From an uncultured Cytophagaceae bacterium (GTDB taxonomy: Bacteria > Bacteroidota > Bacteroidia > Cytophagales > Spirosomataceae), in the NCBI GenBank assembly GCA_903933935.1, contig CAIZMB010000046.1:1-64000 (forward strand): DNA of 64,000 nt, given 5' to 3'. This document shows, one piece after another, positions 44,893 through 54,155 of this stretch (positions are counted from its first letter, which is position 1; every line of letters starts with the position of its first letter). A program made the position numbers and the translations under genes. Under the pieces are notes generated by a model. That model ran no database searches. It saw only the letters and a program-made list of their open reading frames with translations, and was not told where the DNA came from.

Positions 44893-44911
44893 TCATGTTA
44901 TTTAAATCCGT

Positions 44912-47146
44912 ATGAAAAAACTGTTACTCATTATCTTATTTTTCTTTTGCATTAGTTTGATTGTGCAGGGGCAAAAAATCAATGAAAAATTTCAAATGCG
45001 CATTCAAAAAACGACTAGTAAAGTCGTGATTGATGGAGTTTTGAATGAACAGTCTTGGTTTGATGCGGCAGCGGTGAGTGATTTTGTAATGGTCAATCCC
45101 TTTGATACCTTGTGCTCTAAGTTAAGGACGGATGTTAGGATGACCTACGATGATAAATATTTATACATTTCTGCTGAATGCTTTTTACAATCGGAGTCTA
45201 ATTATGTCGTTGAGTCATTGAAACGAGACTTTTCCTTTGGAAGCAATGATAATTTTTTAGTTTTCATCGATACGTTTGAGGATAAAACGACAGGTTTTTC
45301 TTTTGGAGCTAATGCCGCTGGAGCTCAGTGGGATGGCCAAATGTCGGAGGGGGCCAAGATGAATTTGAATTGGGATAATAAGTGGGAATCGGCCACAACG
45401 TATAATAATAAGTCATGGATCTTCGAAGCGGCCATACCATTTAAATCCATTCGCTATCGAGGAAATTCGACTCGCTGGGGAATTAATTTTTCGAGGTTGG
45501 ATTTAAAAGCTAAAGAGAAATCGGCATGGGCGCCGGTGCCCCGACAATTCCCAACGGCTTCTCTGGCCTATGCAGGAGTATTGGTTTGGGATACGCCACC
45601 GCCAACGCCCAAGCAAAATATTTCTGTTATTCCCTACGTTTTATCAGGGGTATCGGCCAATTACGAGACAAAGAATCCGGCGATTTTTAGAAATCAAATA
45701 GGGGGCGACATTAAGGTTTCCATAAGTTCAAGTATGAATTTGGACATGACGTTAAATCCTGATTTTTCACAGGTGGATGTGGATCGCCAACAAACAAACT
45801 TGGATCGTTTTGAATTATTTTATCCTGAAAAAAGGCAGTTTTTTATTGAGAATTCGGATTTGTTTGATGGTTTTGGAACGGAAAATATTCGCCCATTTTT
45901 TTCGCGGAGAATTGGCCTAGCGTTGAATCCTAAAACAGGTATTTATGAACAAACCCCTATTACTTATGGGGCCCGATTAAGTGGTAAGTTGACCAATGAC
46001 TGGCGCATCGGAGTTTTGAATGTGCAATCCGAGCGAATAGAAGCCAAAGGAGTTCCAACGCAAAATTTTTCGATGTTGGCCTTTCAGCGTAAATTATTTG
46101 CTCGATCCAATATGGGGGTATTTATGATCAATAAGCAATCGTTTATTGACACAGACGTACAAAGACAAAATGGCTTTTTGGAATACAATCGCAACATTGG
46201 TGTGGAATATAATCTAGCGTCTGCGAATAATTTCTGGACCGGTAAAGTTTTCTATTATGGTTCCTTGACTCCTCAAAATAAGGATGAAAATTTTTCGCAT
46301 GCCGCATCTCTAGCCTACCAAGATAATAACTGGATTGTTAGTTGGAAACACCAATGGGTAGGGGCCAATTATAACCCTGAAGTGGGATATGTGCCCCGGG
46401 TTAATTACACGTTTATCAATCCTGAGTTGGGTAAAATATTTTACCCAAAGAATAAATCATCCAAACTATTTTACGCAACGCTTAGGGCCACTTCCATGAA
46501 CTATTGGAATAACCAGGGCGTCAAAACAGATAATACAACGTATGTGGCTTTGGAGGGAAAGATGAAAGACCAATCAAGTTTCGGCACTTTTATCTCGTAT
46601 GATTACGTCAAACTTTTATATGACTTTGATGCCACTCGAATGGGCAATACTGCCTTGAAAAAAGGCTCGGAACATGCATGGAACGCCATTAATTTTTTAT
46701 ACAAATCATCCCCTATTAAATTGTTGACCTTTTCAACTACGGCCCGTTTTGGGGGTTATTATGGTGATGGATGGCGTACGGGCATTACAGGAGAGTTTGG
46801 ATATCGTTTCCAGCCATTTGGAAGTATTTCAATGGCTCTAGATTACAATGATATTCAAGATGTTCTAATTCCGGGCACTGATGTGGCCGCTTCCAAAAAA
46901 GTGTCTTCTCAATTTTGGATTATTCGGCCGAAGATTGATATCACCTTTACCAATAAATTATTTTTTGCGACCTTTTTTCAGTTGAACCAACAAACCAAGA
47001 ATGTCAACCTGAATGCCCGTTTACAATGGCGTTATAAGCCAGCTTCAGATTTGTTTTTGGTCTACACGGATAATTATTTTCCAGAAATTTTTCAAATTCG
47101 CAACCGTGCATTGGTGTTAAAATTAAATTATTGGCTTAATTTGTAA
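44912..47146 (+). CDS. CBM9-like and DUF5916 outer-membrane beta-barrel protein
   Basis: A 744-aa protein with signal peptide (LLLIILFFFCISLIVQGQ). Residues about 35-230 are a family-9-type carbohydrate-binding module (KVVIDGVLNEQSWFDAA, YDDKYLYISAECF, WIFEAAIPFKSIRY). The rest is a DUF5916 barrel with conserved TLNPDFSQVDVDRQQTNLDRFELFYPEKRQFFIENSDLF, short strands and turns, and C-terminal aromatic LNYWLNL. Such proteins are common in Bacteroidota and are often found near hydrolases; the function is unknown. DUF2911 follows after 21 nt. Confidence 0.87.
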   Translation: MKKLLLIILFFFCISLIVQGQKINEKFQMRIQKTTSKVVIDGVLNEQSWFDAAAVSDFVMVNPFDTLCSKLRTDVRMTYDDKYLYISAECFLQSESNYVVESLKRDFSFGSNDNFLVFIDTFEDKTTGFSFGANAAGAQWDGQMSEGAKMNLNWDNKWESATTYNNKSWIFEAAIPFKSIRYRGNSTRWGINFSRLDLKAKEKSAWAPVPRQFPTASLAYAGVLVWDTPPPTPKQNISVIPYVLSGVSANYETKNPAIFRNQIGGDIKVSISSSMNLDMTLNPDFSQVDVDRQQTNLDRFELFYPEKRQFFIENSDLFDGFGTENIRPFFSRRIGLALNPKTGIYEQTPITYGARLSGKLTNDWRIGVLNVQSERIEAKGVPTQNFSMLAFQRKLFARSNMGVFMINKQSFIDTDVQRQNGFLEYNRNIGVEYNLASANNFWTGKVFYYGSLTPQNKDENFSHAASLAYQDNNWIVSWKHQWVGANYNPEVGYVPRVNYTFINPELGKIFYPKNKSSKLFYATLRATSMNYWNNQGVKTDNTTYVALEGKMKDQSSFGTFISYDYVKLLYDFDATRMGNTALKKGSEHAWNAINFLYKSSPIKLLTFSTTARFGGYYGDGWRTGITGEFGYRFQPFGSISMALDYNDIQDVLIPGTDVAASKKVSSQFWIIRPKIDITFTNKLFFATFFQLNQQTKNVNLNARLQWRYKPASDLFLVYTDNYFPEIFQIRNRALVLKLNYWLNL

Positions 47147-47167
47147 AACTATTTTTAAACAGAAATC

Positions 47168-47677
47168 ATGAAAAAATTATTCGTTATTTTAACTTGTCTA
47201 GTAGGTTTTGGTGCTTTGGCACAAACTCAAGTTCCCTCTCCTCCAGCTGTTGTTATTCAAAAAGTGGGTGGTACTGAGGTAATGATTAAATATGCGCAAC
47301 CTGCAGTGAAGGGTAGGTTGGTTTTTGGAACAAAAGCGCAGAAGGCGTTGGTTCCTTATGGAGAAGTTTGGAGAACTGGCGCAAACGAGTCCACTACCAT
47401 TGAATTCTCAAATGATGTGACTGTCCAAGGTAAGAAATTAGCCAAAGGTGTTTATTCCTTATTTACCATTCCGGGAGAAACGGATTGGACCATCATTTTT
47501 AATAAGGAAGCTAAAATGTGGGGTGCTTATACCTACAAAGCTGAAAAAGATGTTTTGCGCGTTCCTGCTAAGCCAAGCGAGCATAAAATGACGGAAAGAT
47601 TTACCATTGGGGTTTCGGCCACGGGCCAAGTAACCCTAGATTGGGACAAGACTTCTGTTTCATTTTACGTGAAATAA
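47168..47677 (+). CDS. DUF2911 domain secreted protein
   Basis: A 169-aa protein with signal peptide (LFVILTCLVGFGALAQ) and a DUF2911 domain: VMIKYAQPAVKGRLVFG, VPYGEVWRTGANESTTIEFSNDV, KGVYSLFTIPGETDWTIIFNK. The domain is widespread in Bacteroidota and of unknown function, probably periplasmic. Co-directional with the DUF5916 gene and closed by a terminator. Confidence 0.9.
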   Translation: MKKLFVILTCLVGFGALAQTQVPSPPAVVIQKVGGTEVMIKYAQPAVKGRLVFGTKAQKALVPYGEVWRTGANESTTIEFSNDVTVQGKKLAKGVYSLFTIPGETDWTIIFNKEAKMWGAYTYKAEKDVLRVPAKPSEHKMTERFTIGVSATGQVTLDWDKTSVSFYVK

Positions 47678-47695
47678 GTGTTTTGAAAATAAAAG

Positions 47696-47725
47696 AAAGG
47701 CGGTTCCTTAGGAATCGCTTTTTTT
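47696..47725 (+). terminator. Terminator after the DUF2911 gene
   Basis: GCGGTTCC and GGAATCGC (one G-T pair) form a stem around TTA, followed by seven T. Confidence 0.8.
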
Positions 47726-47805
47726 ATGCTTTTTTGGTTTGAAATGCAGGTTTCATTGGCTATTTTTACCCTTATAAGCTTACACCACGTTTAAATTTGG
47801 TTTCT

Positions 47806-48174
47806 ATGAAAAAAGTATTGATTGCAGAAGATAGTTCAGTGATTCAAAATTTGGCTAAAAAGATTTTAGAATTTCAGAATTTTGAGATTCATGCTGTAAA
47901 AAATGGCCAACAAGTTTTAGACGAATTAGCCAAAGCTGATTTTGATATTATTTTATTAGATATCAATATGCCTGTGATGGATGGAATGGAATGCGCAAAG
48001 GCAGTACGTGCTTTAGGTGATGCAAACAAATCAAAAATTCCGATGATCGCCATCACTGGAAATGCAAGAAATTATTCAATGGCAGAATTTAAAGAGGCAG
48101 GCTTCAATGATTTTCTAGCAAAGCCTTTAAATTTTGATGCATTAGTTTCCCAAGTGAAAGCCTTAACGGAATAA
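47806..48174 (+). CDS. Stand-alone response regulator receiver protein
   Basis: A 122-aa single REC domain without an output domain. The acidic pair is in VLIAEDSSV, the phospho-acceptor Asp is in IILLDINMPVMDGME, the switch Thr in IAITGNARN, and the Lys in FLAKPLNFDAL. The region after the Asp (NMPVMDGMECAKAVRAL) is similar to phosphorelay receivers from hybrid histidine kinases. No kinase is encoded nearby. The ORF track starts at TTG 47797; ATG 47806 (MKKVLIAED) is preferred. The MBL hydrolase gene follows after 4 nt. Confidence 0.9.
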   Translation: MKKVLIAEDSSVIQNLAKKILEFQNFEIHAVKNGQQVLDELAKADFDIILLDINMPVMDGMECAKAVRALGDANKSKIPMIAITGNARNYSMAEFKEAGFNDFLAKPLNFDALVSQVKALTE

Positions 48175-48178
48175 TTTT

Positions 48179-48949
48179 ATGTCCCCGATACAAGTGACGT
48201 TTTTAGGAACGGGAACTTCTCAGGGGATTCCGATGATAGCCTGTGATTGTGAAGTCTGCAGGTCCAATGACCCTCGTGATAAACGACTGAGAGTTTCTAT
48301 TCACATCGAAACCCAAGGTAAAAGTTTTATCATTGACACAGGTCCTGATTTTCGCCAACAAATACTTAGAGAAGGCATTAAGCACGTCGATGCAGTAATT
48401 TATACCCATGAGCACAAGGATCATACCGCAGGTATGGATGACATTCGTGGGTTTAATTATGCACAAAAATCGTCAATCCCTTTGTATGGGCAGAAAAATG
48501 TGATAGACCAATTAAAACGAGAATTTGCTTACGCTTTTGACGAAAATAAATACCCAGGTGTTCCCGAAATCGAGGTGCATCACATTGAAAACAAACCCTT
48601 TGAAATAGAAGGAGTTGCGATTATCCCCATTAAAGTTCGCCATTATTTCATCGATATTTTAGGTTTTCGTTTTGGAGACTTTACCTACATCACAGATGCT
48701 AATTTTATTTCAGATAAGGAATTAGAAAAAGCAAAAGGTTCAAAAATTTTAGTGATTAACGCTTTACGAAAAACAACGCATGTTTCGCATTTTACTTTAT
48801 CGGAAGCGTTGGATGTGATTGAAAAAATTAAGCCTGAAAAGGCCTATATAACCCATTTGAGTCATATGATGGGTTTGCATGCCGAGGTACAAGCTGAGCT
48901 CCCCGATCATGTTTTTTTAGCTCAAGATGGTTTAAAAATTACAATCTAA
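48179..48949 (+). CDS. MBL-fold metallo-hydrolase (PhnP-like)
   Basis: A 256-aa metallo-beta-lactamase-fold enzyme. The zinc motif THEHKDHTAGMDD (HxHxDH) lies at about residue 78, with further ligands in the KVRHYFIDILGFRFG and ITDANF regions and His in THLSHMMG. The N-terminal TFLGTGTSQGIPMIACDCEVCRSNDPRDKRLR matches the PhnP-like group that hydrolyses cyclic phosphodiesters. The actual substrate is unknown. Likely co-transcribed with the receiver protein and the HAD phosphatase. Confidence 0.88.
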   Translation: MSPIQVTFLGTGTSQGIPMIACDCEVCRSNDPRDKRLRVSIHIETQGKSFIIDTGPDFRQQILREGIKHVDAVIYTHEHKDHTAGMDDIRGFNYAQKSSIPLYGQKNVIDQLKREFAYAFDENKYPGVPEIEVHHIENKPFEIEGVAIIPIKVRHYFIDILGFRFGDFTYITDANFISDKELEKAKGSKILVINALRKTTHVSHFTLSEALDVIEKIKPEKAYITHLSHMMGLHAEVQAELPDHVFLAQDGLKITI

Positions 48950-48953
48950 TTCG

Positions 48954-49595
48954 ATGGGGCAAAGAGCTGTATTGTTTGACATGGATGGAGTGGTAATAGA
49001 CAATTTACCCTATCATGTAGATGCATGGTTATTATATTGTGAACGCCATGGCATTCACTTAACTCGAGAAATTTTTTATAAAGACCTTAACGGATTAAAT
49101 TCTAAAGACACATTTGAATGGCTTCTAAAACGCGAAATCAGTAAAGAAGAAATCAATCAATTTGAAGAGGAGAAAGAGGAAATTTACAGAGGTTTTTATA
49201 AGCCATTTTTAAGCCCGGCTCCAGGGTTAATTGATTTTTTGGCCTTACTAAAATCGAATGGAATAAAGACGGCTTTGGGGACTTCAGCTGGACCTGGAAA
49301 TATTGACTTTATTTTAGATGGCTTAGGTATTCGAGCTGAGTTTGATGCGGTGATTGGCGGGGCAGAAGTGACAAAAGGAAAGCCCGATCCCGAAATTTAT
49401 CTACGTGCTGCAGGATTAGTGCATGCTAGTCCGGAAGATTGCTGGGTCATTGAGGATTCACTTCAAGGTATTGAAGCAGGTTTATCTGCCGGGATGAAAG
49501 TGGTAGGCATGACCACTTCACATTCGTCAGAGGAATTATCTCATACCCATGTAACGAGTCCTAGTTTTGTCGACTTGTTTCAAAAAATGTTTTAA
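48954..49595 (+). CDS. HAD family phosphatase / beta-phosphoglucomutase-like
   Basis: A 213-aa HAD subfamily IA protein. The nucleophile Asp is in VLFDMDGVVIDNLPYH, motif II is LGTSAGPG, the Lys is in EVTKGKPDPEIYL, and the metal site is WVIEDSLQGIEAGLSAGM. The helical cap between residues 15 and 85 fits beta-phosphoglucomutase-like enzymes. The substrate, a sugar phosphate, is unspecified. It starts 4 nt after the MBL gene. Confidence 0.88.
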   Translation: MGQRAVLFDMDGVVIDNLPYHVDAWLLYCERHGIHLTREIFYKDLNGLNSKDTFEWLLKREISKEEINQFEEEKEEIYRGFYKPFLSPAPGLIDFLALLKSNGIKTALGTSAGPGNIDFILDGLGIRAEFDAVIGGAEVTKGKPDPEIYLRAAGLVHASPEDCWVIEDSLQGIEAGLSAGMKVVGMTTSHSSEELSHTHVTSPSFVDLFQKMF

Positions 49596-49629
49596 GCGTT
49601 CCTATTGTTAACAAATTAAATCAAATGTA

Positions 49630-52299
49630 ATGCGCATATTTTTATTGGGGTTTTTATTGGTCTTCAGTCTAATTAATGGCTTAAATGCGCAGAAATTAAA
49701 AATGGAAATGAAGCCAGGCGAAATGGTAGAAGAGTTTACGCCTGAAAAATCGGGTATTATCCGTAAACTTCCAGAGGGTTATTATGATAAAACCTTAGCT
49801 CAAATCCTTGAAAATGCGAGTAAGAAATCATTGGCCACTACTATACCCACTGTCAGTACGAGTGAAGTTATTGTTACTTATGAAGTGCCACCACCAGCAA
49901 ATGTAAAGTCAGTTTTTGAGCAGGCGGCTACCACATGGGCTAATTATTTAAAGTCTGATGTTCCTATTCGAATTTATGTAAAATGGCGACCATTAGCCAC
50001 TGGTATTTTAGGAAGCGCGGGGGCCTATTCCAGTGTGAGAAATTTTGTGGGGGCAAATAAACTAAACACTTGGTATCCCATCGCTTTGGCTGAAAAAATG
50101 GCACATATTAATTTAAATGGAACGGATTCAGATATTGTAGCCACTTTTAATTCTGACTTCCCTGATTGGTTTATAGGGACCAATGGGGTGCCAACAAGCA
50201 ATCAGATTGACTTGTATTCAGTGGTTTTGCATGAAATGGGTCATGGACTTGGGTTTATTGGACAAATTCAAGCGGATATAACGTCTAATTCCACGAGCCT
50301 TGCTACCGCTACTTATGGATACCCAGGTATATTTGATCAATTTATTTTTGATAGTAAAAATAAACAGCTTGTTGACACACTAACCTATAAAAAGAATTCC
50401 AATGAGTTGTTTAAGCAAATCATTTCTGACAGTTTATTCCTTTCATCAAACGCTGTTTTGAGAAATAATTCAAATACGTCGGCGCGGCTCTATGCTCCCA
50501 AACCTACTCAAAGAAATCCAACCAATCCTATGGGCTATATTGAAGGTTCAAGTGTTTATCACGTGGATCAAAACACATACCCCCCTGGAAATTTGAATGC
50601 GTTGATGACTCCACAAATTGCTAGGGGTGAAATTACGGCCCAATTAGGCCCTATTGTCAAGGGTATATTTAACGATTTAGGTTGGTATTCGTCAAATATC
50701 ATCGATGCAGAACTTAGAGATACGGAAGAAAACCAAGTGCTTTTTTCTGCGAAGGTCTATTCTGATACGCTTTGGGATGAGAAATCATTAAAACTGATGT
50801 ACTCGGTTGACAAAAGTATATTGTCGGCAACGCCAGTAACTAGTTTTACAAAGACGGGTTCAAATACCTATTCTTATTTGCTCAGTTTGCCTAAGTCGAC
50901 GGCCAACAGAAAGGTTTCCTATTATTGGACTGCGAATGAATTGTCTGGGAAAAAATTTACCTCACCAGCTGAAGCTCCGGTCATTGCAGGTACCAAATTT
51001 GGAAGTTATAATGAGTTCACGATTGGTGTTGATACGGTTAAGCCACTCGTTATTTATTCAAACCCAATAAAGTACATATTTACCTCACAGACGAATATCC
51101 CTTTGCCAAATTTATTGGCCTCCGACAACTTAGGAATCGATACTATTTACATGGAATATGCGATTAATGGAGCTGCGTTAAAAGGGCAGGGTTTCAAAAA
51201 GCTTGTAGGCGATACCTATTCCTATTCCAACGCTTTTAGTTTTTTAGCGGGCACCTTAAAATCAGGCGACGTCATCAAATATAGAATTGTGGTTAAGGAC
51301 AAGGCTAAAATCACCAATGTGGTCAATTTACCTACTAGTGGATTTTATGAATTTAAGGTTCTGGGTATATTAGCTTCAACGAAAACGTATGTATCTAGTT
51401 TTGACCAACAACCTTCTGCCGACTTCTATTTAAAAGGTTTTAGTTTCAGTCAACCTACAGGATTTAGTTCACCTAGTTTATCTTCGGAACATCCATATAC
51501 GGATGGTATTGAGGAATCCTATGATGGGGGTGGAGGTTCGGATAAATATACCAACAACGATGCGGTATTACTGAAACCTATTATCATTCGATCAGATACA
51601 GCCAAAATTTATTTTGATGAAGTGGCATTAGTAGAGCCTGGAGAACAAGGAGAAGATTTTTTAAATGTGGATGGTACGGTGAATCGAAATTTTTTCGATT
51701 ATGTGATTGTTCAAGGATCCAATGATTTGGGTAAAACATGGTCTAATTTTACGAATGGTTGGGATGCCAACTCTTTCTCAATTTGGCAAAATGCTTGGAA
51801 TTCTAAGACAGATAAAGAGGGCAATTCAATTGCTTTAGGTAGCCCATCTTTAATGAAAAAACGGGAGATCGACATGCTAGCCTCCGGTAAATTTAAAGCG
51901 GGAGACCAAGTCATTATCCGATTTAGATTACATGCGGATGTGGGGGCTCACGGTTGGGGCTGGTGGATTGACAACTTGAATATTCAGGGGTCTTCTACTA
52001 TCAGCAACCCGATTTTGGCTGTTGAACCTGGAACAAAAATCAGGGATTTACAAGTTTCCCCTAATCCAACCACTGGTCGCTTGTTAATCCAAATGCCATT
52101 GCTGGGGGATGAAGGGAAAGAAGTAGACATTGCGTTTTCAGATATGATGGGTAAACTGATTTTATCTAAAAAATATCAAGTTACTGGAGACTTGTTCAAG
52201 GAAGAATTGGAATTGTCTGCTTTAGCTCAAGGGACGTATTTATTGCAGGTACAAACGGGTGATAAATTAATTAGTAGAAAAATTGTACTCATTAAATAA
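49630..52299 (+). CDS. T9SS-exported metalloprotease-like protein
   Basis: An 889-aa secreted protein. The signal peptide is MRIFLLGFLLVFSLINGLNAQ. At about residue 198 is the zincin motif VVLHEMGHGLGFIGQ (HExxH plus G), in an otherwise matrixin-like region (residues 95-360). The third metzincin His expected at HExxHxxGxxH is a Gly, so the third ligand, if any, is elsewhere. Beta-sandwich modules follow. The last 85 residues are a T9SS type A sorting domain (DLQVSPNPTTGRLLIQMP, GKEVDIAFSDMMGKLI, GTYLLQVQTGDKLISRKIVLIK), which directs the protein across the outer membrane. The catalytic activity is not certain. Confidence 0.88.
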   Translation: MRIFLLGFLLVFSLINGLNAQKLKMEMKPGEMVEEFTPEKSGIIRKLPEGYYDKTLAQILENASKKSLATTIPTVSTSEVIVTYEVPPPANVKSVFEQAATTWANYLKSDVPIRIYVKWRPLATGILGSAGAYSSVRNFVGANKLNTWYPIALAEKMAHINLNGTDSDIVATFNSDFPDWFIGTNGVPTSNQIDLYSVVLHEMGHGLGFIGQIQADITSNSTSLATATYGYPGIFDQFIFDSKNKQLVDTLTYKKNSNELFKQIISDSLFLSSNAVLRNNSNTSARLYAPKPTQRNPTNPMGYIEGSSVYHVDQNTYPPGNLNALMTPQIARGEITAQLGPIVKGIFNDLGWYSSNIIDAELRDTEENQVLFSAKVYSDTLWDEKSLKLMYSVDKSILSATPVTSFTKTGSNTYSYLLSLPKSTANRKVSYYWTANELSGKKFTSPAEAPVIAGTKFGSYNEFTIGVDTVKPLVIYSNPIKYIFTSQTNIPLPNLLASDNLGIDTIYMEYAINGAALKGQGFKKLVGDTYSYSNAFSFLAGTLKSGDVIKYRIVVKDKAKITNVVNLPTSGFYEFKVLGILASTKTYVSSFDQQPSADFYLKGFSFSQPTGFSSPSLSSEHPYTDGIEESYDGGGGSDKYTNNDAVLLKPIIIRSDTAKIYFDEVALVEPGEQGEDFLNVDGTVNRNFFDYVIVQGSNDLGKTWSNFTNGWDANSFSIWQNAWNSKTDKEGNSIALGSPSLMKKREIDMLASGKFKAGDQVIIRFRLHADVGAHGWGWWIDNLNIQGSSTISNPILAVEPGTKIRDLQVSPNPTTGRLLIQMPLLGDEGKEVDIAFSDMMGKLILSKKYQVTGDLFKEELELSALAQGTYLLQVQTGDKLISRKIVLIK

Positions 52300-52357
52300 T
52301 GGGTTTTTATTAAATTGCATTCCGATTTAAACGGATCGGTCCATTAAATAATTTTTT

Positions 52358-53200
52358 ATGTCTTGGTTTTCAAGAAAAGATAAAGGGATTCAAACTCCCA
52401 CTGAATTTAAGCGCGAAGCACCCGATGGTTTGTGGTATCAATGTCCGTCTTGTAAAAAGGCGATACATACGAGGGAACATCGTTTGTTTGCTTATACTTG
52501 TTCAAGCTGTAATTACCATGAAAAGATAGGTTCCCAGGAGTATTTTGAATTGTTGTTTGACATGACCAAATACACCGAATTAGATGCTCATATGGGATCC
52601 GGTGATCCACTTTCCTTTGTAGATACTAAGAAATATACAGACCGAGTAGCTTCCACAGAATTAAAAAGTGGATTGAAAGACGCGGTTCGCTCTGCCTATG
52701 GAGAAATGAATGGAAACCCTATTACCATTGCTGCCATGGATTTTAGTTTTATAGGAGGTTCGATGGGCTCTGTGGTAGGTGAGAAAATTTCTCGCGCGAT
52801 TGATCATTCCTTAAAAACAGGGAGTCCTTTTTTAATGATTTCAAGATCTGGAGGTGCACGCATGATGGAGGCTGGATTTTCATTAATGCAAATGGCTAAA
52901 ACCTCTGCCCGATTGGCCTTACTGGCCGAGGCAAAAATTCCCTATATTTCTTTATTGACCGACCCTACAACGGGAGGAGTTACCGCTTCTTATGCCATGT
53001 TAGGAGATTTTAATATTGCAGAACCGGGAGCTTTAATTGGCTTTGCAGGCCCGCGCGTAATTCGTGAAACGATTGGCAAAGATTTGCCCAAAGGTTTCCA
53101 AAGTTCAGACTTTGTCTTGGACCATGGATTTTTAGATTTTATTGTGGACCGCAAGGATCTAAAAGATAAATTGAGTGCTTTACTTACGATGCTCAAATAA
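52358..53200 (+). CDS. accD: Acetyl-CoA carboxylase carboxyltransferase subunit beta
   Basis: A 280-aa subunit that with AccA transfers the carboxyl group from biotin to acetyl-CoA, making malonyl-CoA. The N-terminal zinc ribbon is CPSCKKA...CSSCNYH. The crotonase-like core has DFSFIGGSMGSVVGEKI, ISRSGGARMMEAGFSLMQMAKTSARL, LLTDPTTGGVTASYAMLGD and GFAGPRVIRETIGKDLPKGFQSSDFVLDHGFLD. It is full length and appears monocistronic. Confidence 0.97.
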   Translation: MSWFSRKDKGIQTPTEFKREAPDGLWYQCPSCKKAIHTREHRLFAYTCSSCNYHEKIGSQEYFELLFDMTKYTELDAHMGSGDPLSFVDTKKYTDRVASTELKSGLKDAVRSAYGEMNGNPITIAAMDFSFIGGSMGSVVGEKISRAIDHSLKTGSPFLMISRSGGARMMEAGFSLMQMAKTSARLALLAEAKIPYISLLTDPTTGGVTASYAMLGDFNIAEPGALIGFAGPRVIRETIGKDLPKGFQSSDFVLDHGFLDFIVDRKDLKDKLSALLTMLK

Positions 53201-53245
53201 ATAGGCATATTAGAAACCCAACATGATTTCTTTTATTGGCTATAA

Positions 53246-53280
53246 AAAAAGCCCTTTGCAAATTTTGCAAAGGGCTTTTT
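53246..53280. terminator. Bidirectional terminator between accD and the zinc-ribbon gene
   Basis: GCCCTTTGCAAA and TTTGCAAAGGGC are perfectly complementary around a single T, flanked by A and T runs, so it can work for both convergent genes. Confidence 0.9.
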
Positions 53281-53298
53281 AATATAAATGCAGTAAGG

Positions 53299-54114
53299 TT
53301 ACTCGGCTACAACAGCGGGTGCTGCAGCTGCTGCGGTAACTTTACCTCTTGTTTTCTTTTCTTTTTCTGGTGCAGGAATTACATCCTCAACCCCAGCAAA
53401 AACACGACCACAATGCTCACAAACAATAATTTTCTTCTTGTCCTTGATATCGGTTTGTCTTTGCGGTGGAACGGAACTAAAACATCCTCCGCAAGCGCCA
53501 CGTTTAACCATAACGACAGCAAGTCCATTTCTAGCATTGCCACGTAGTTTTTCATACGATTTAAGTAAACGAGCATCCACTATTTTCAATGCTTTTTCGC
53601 GATCTTTTAAAGATTTTTGCTCATCTTCTTCGCTTTCTGCAATGATCAACTCTAACTCTTTTTGCTTAATTTCTAAATCTTTTTTGCGCTCAAATAAAGC
53701 AGATTCAACTCCGGCCACTTCATCGTTTTTATTCAAAACTTTGAAATCAATTTCCTTGATGCGCTTATCTGCAATCTCCATCTCGATTCCTTGAAGCTCT
53801 ACTTCTTTCGAAATAGCTTCAAATTCACGGTTATTGCGAACATTCATTTGCTGCTCCTTGTACTTGATAATTAACTTTTCAGATTCTTTCTTCGCATTTT
53901 TATAGCTAGAAATTTGCTCATCCAATGTTGCAATTTCTTGTTGGAATTTAGATAGACGCGTTTCCATCCCTATAATCTCATCTTCTAAGTCGCGCACCTC
54001 TTCAGGTAAATCACCCCTTACTTTCTTGATATTGTCTAAGGCTGAATCTATTGTCTGAAGCTTTAACAATGCTTCTAACTTTTGGGCAATCGTTGTTTCG
54101 GTTACTGTAGCCAT
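53299..54114 (-). CDS. Coiled-coil protein with C4 zinc ribbon
   Basis: A 271-aa protein. The N-terminal 180 residues form a long antiparallel coiled coil (VRDLEDEIIGMETRLSKFQQ, YKEQQMNVRNNREFEAISKEVELQ). The C-terminal zinc ribbon has two CxxC pairs, CGGC in RGACGGCFSSVPPQ and CEHCGRVF. The tail is rich in Lys, Ala and Val. This family (DUF164/zf-RING_7-like) is found in many bacteria, possibly nucleic-acid binding. It lies downstream of the Nif3-like gene, a frequent pairing in bacteria. Confidence 0.87.
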   Translation of the reverse strand: MATVTETTIAQKLEALLKLQTIDSALDNIKKVRGDLPEEVRDLEDEIIGMETRLSKFQQEIATLDEQISSYKNAKKESEKLIIKYKEQQMNVRNNREFEAISKEVELQGIEMEIADKRIKEIDFKVLNKNDEVAGVESALFERKKDLEIKQKELELIIAESEEDEQKSLKDREKALKIVDARLLKSYEKLRGNARNGLAVVMVKRGACGGCFSSVPPQRQTDIKDKKKIIVCEHCGRVFAGVEDVIPAPEKEKKTRGKVTAAAAAPAVVAE

Positions 54115-54155
54115 TATTATTGTTACGTTTGAAAGTATTAAACCTCTCTTAATTT

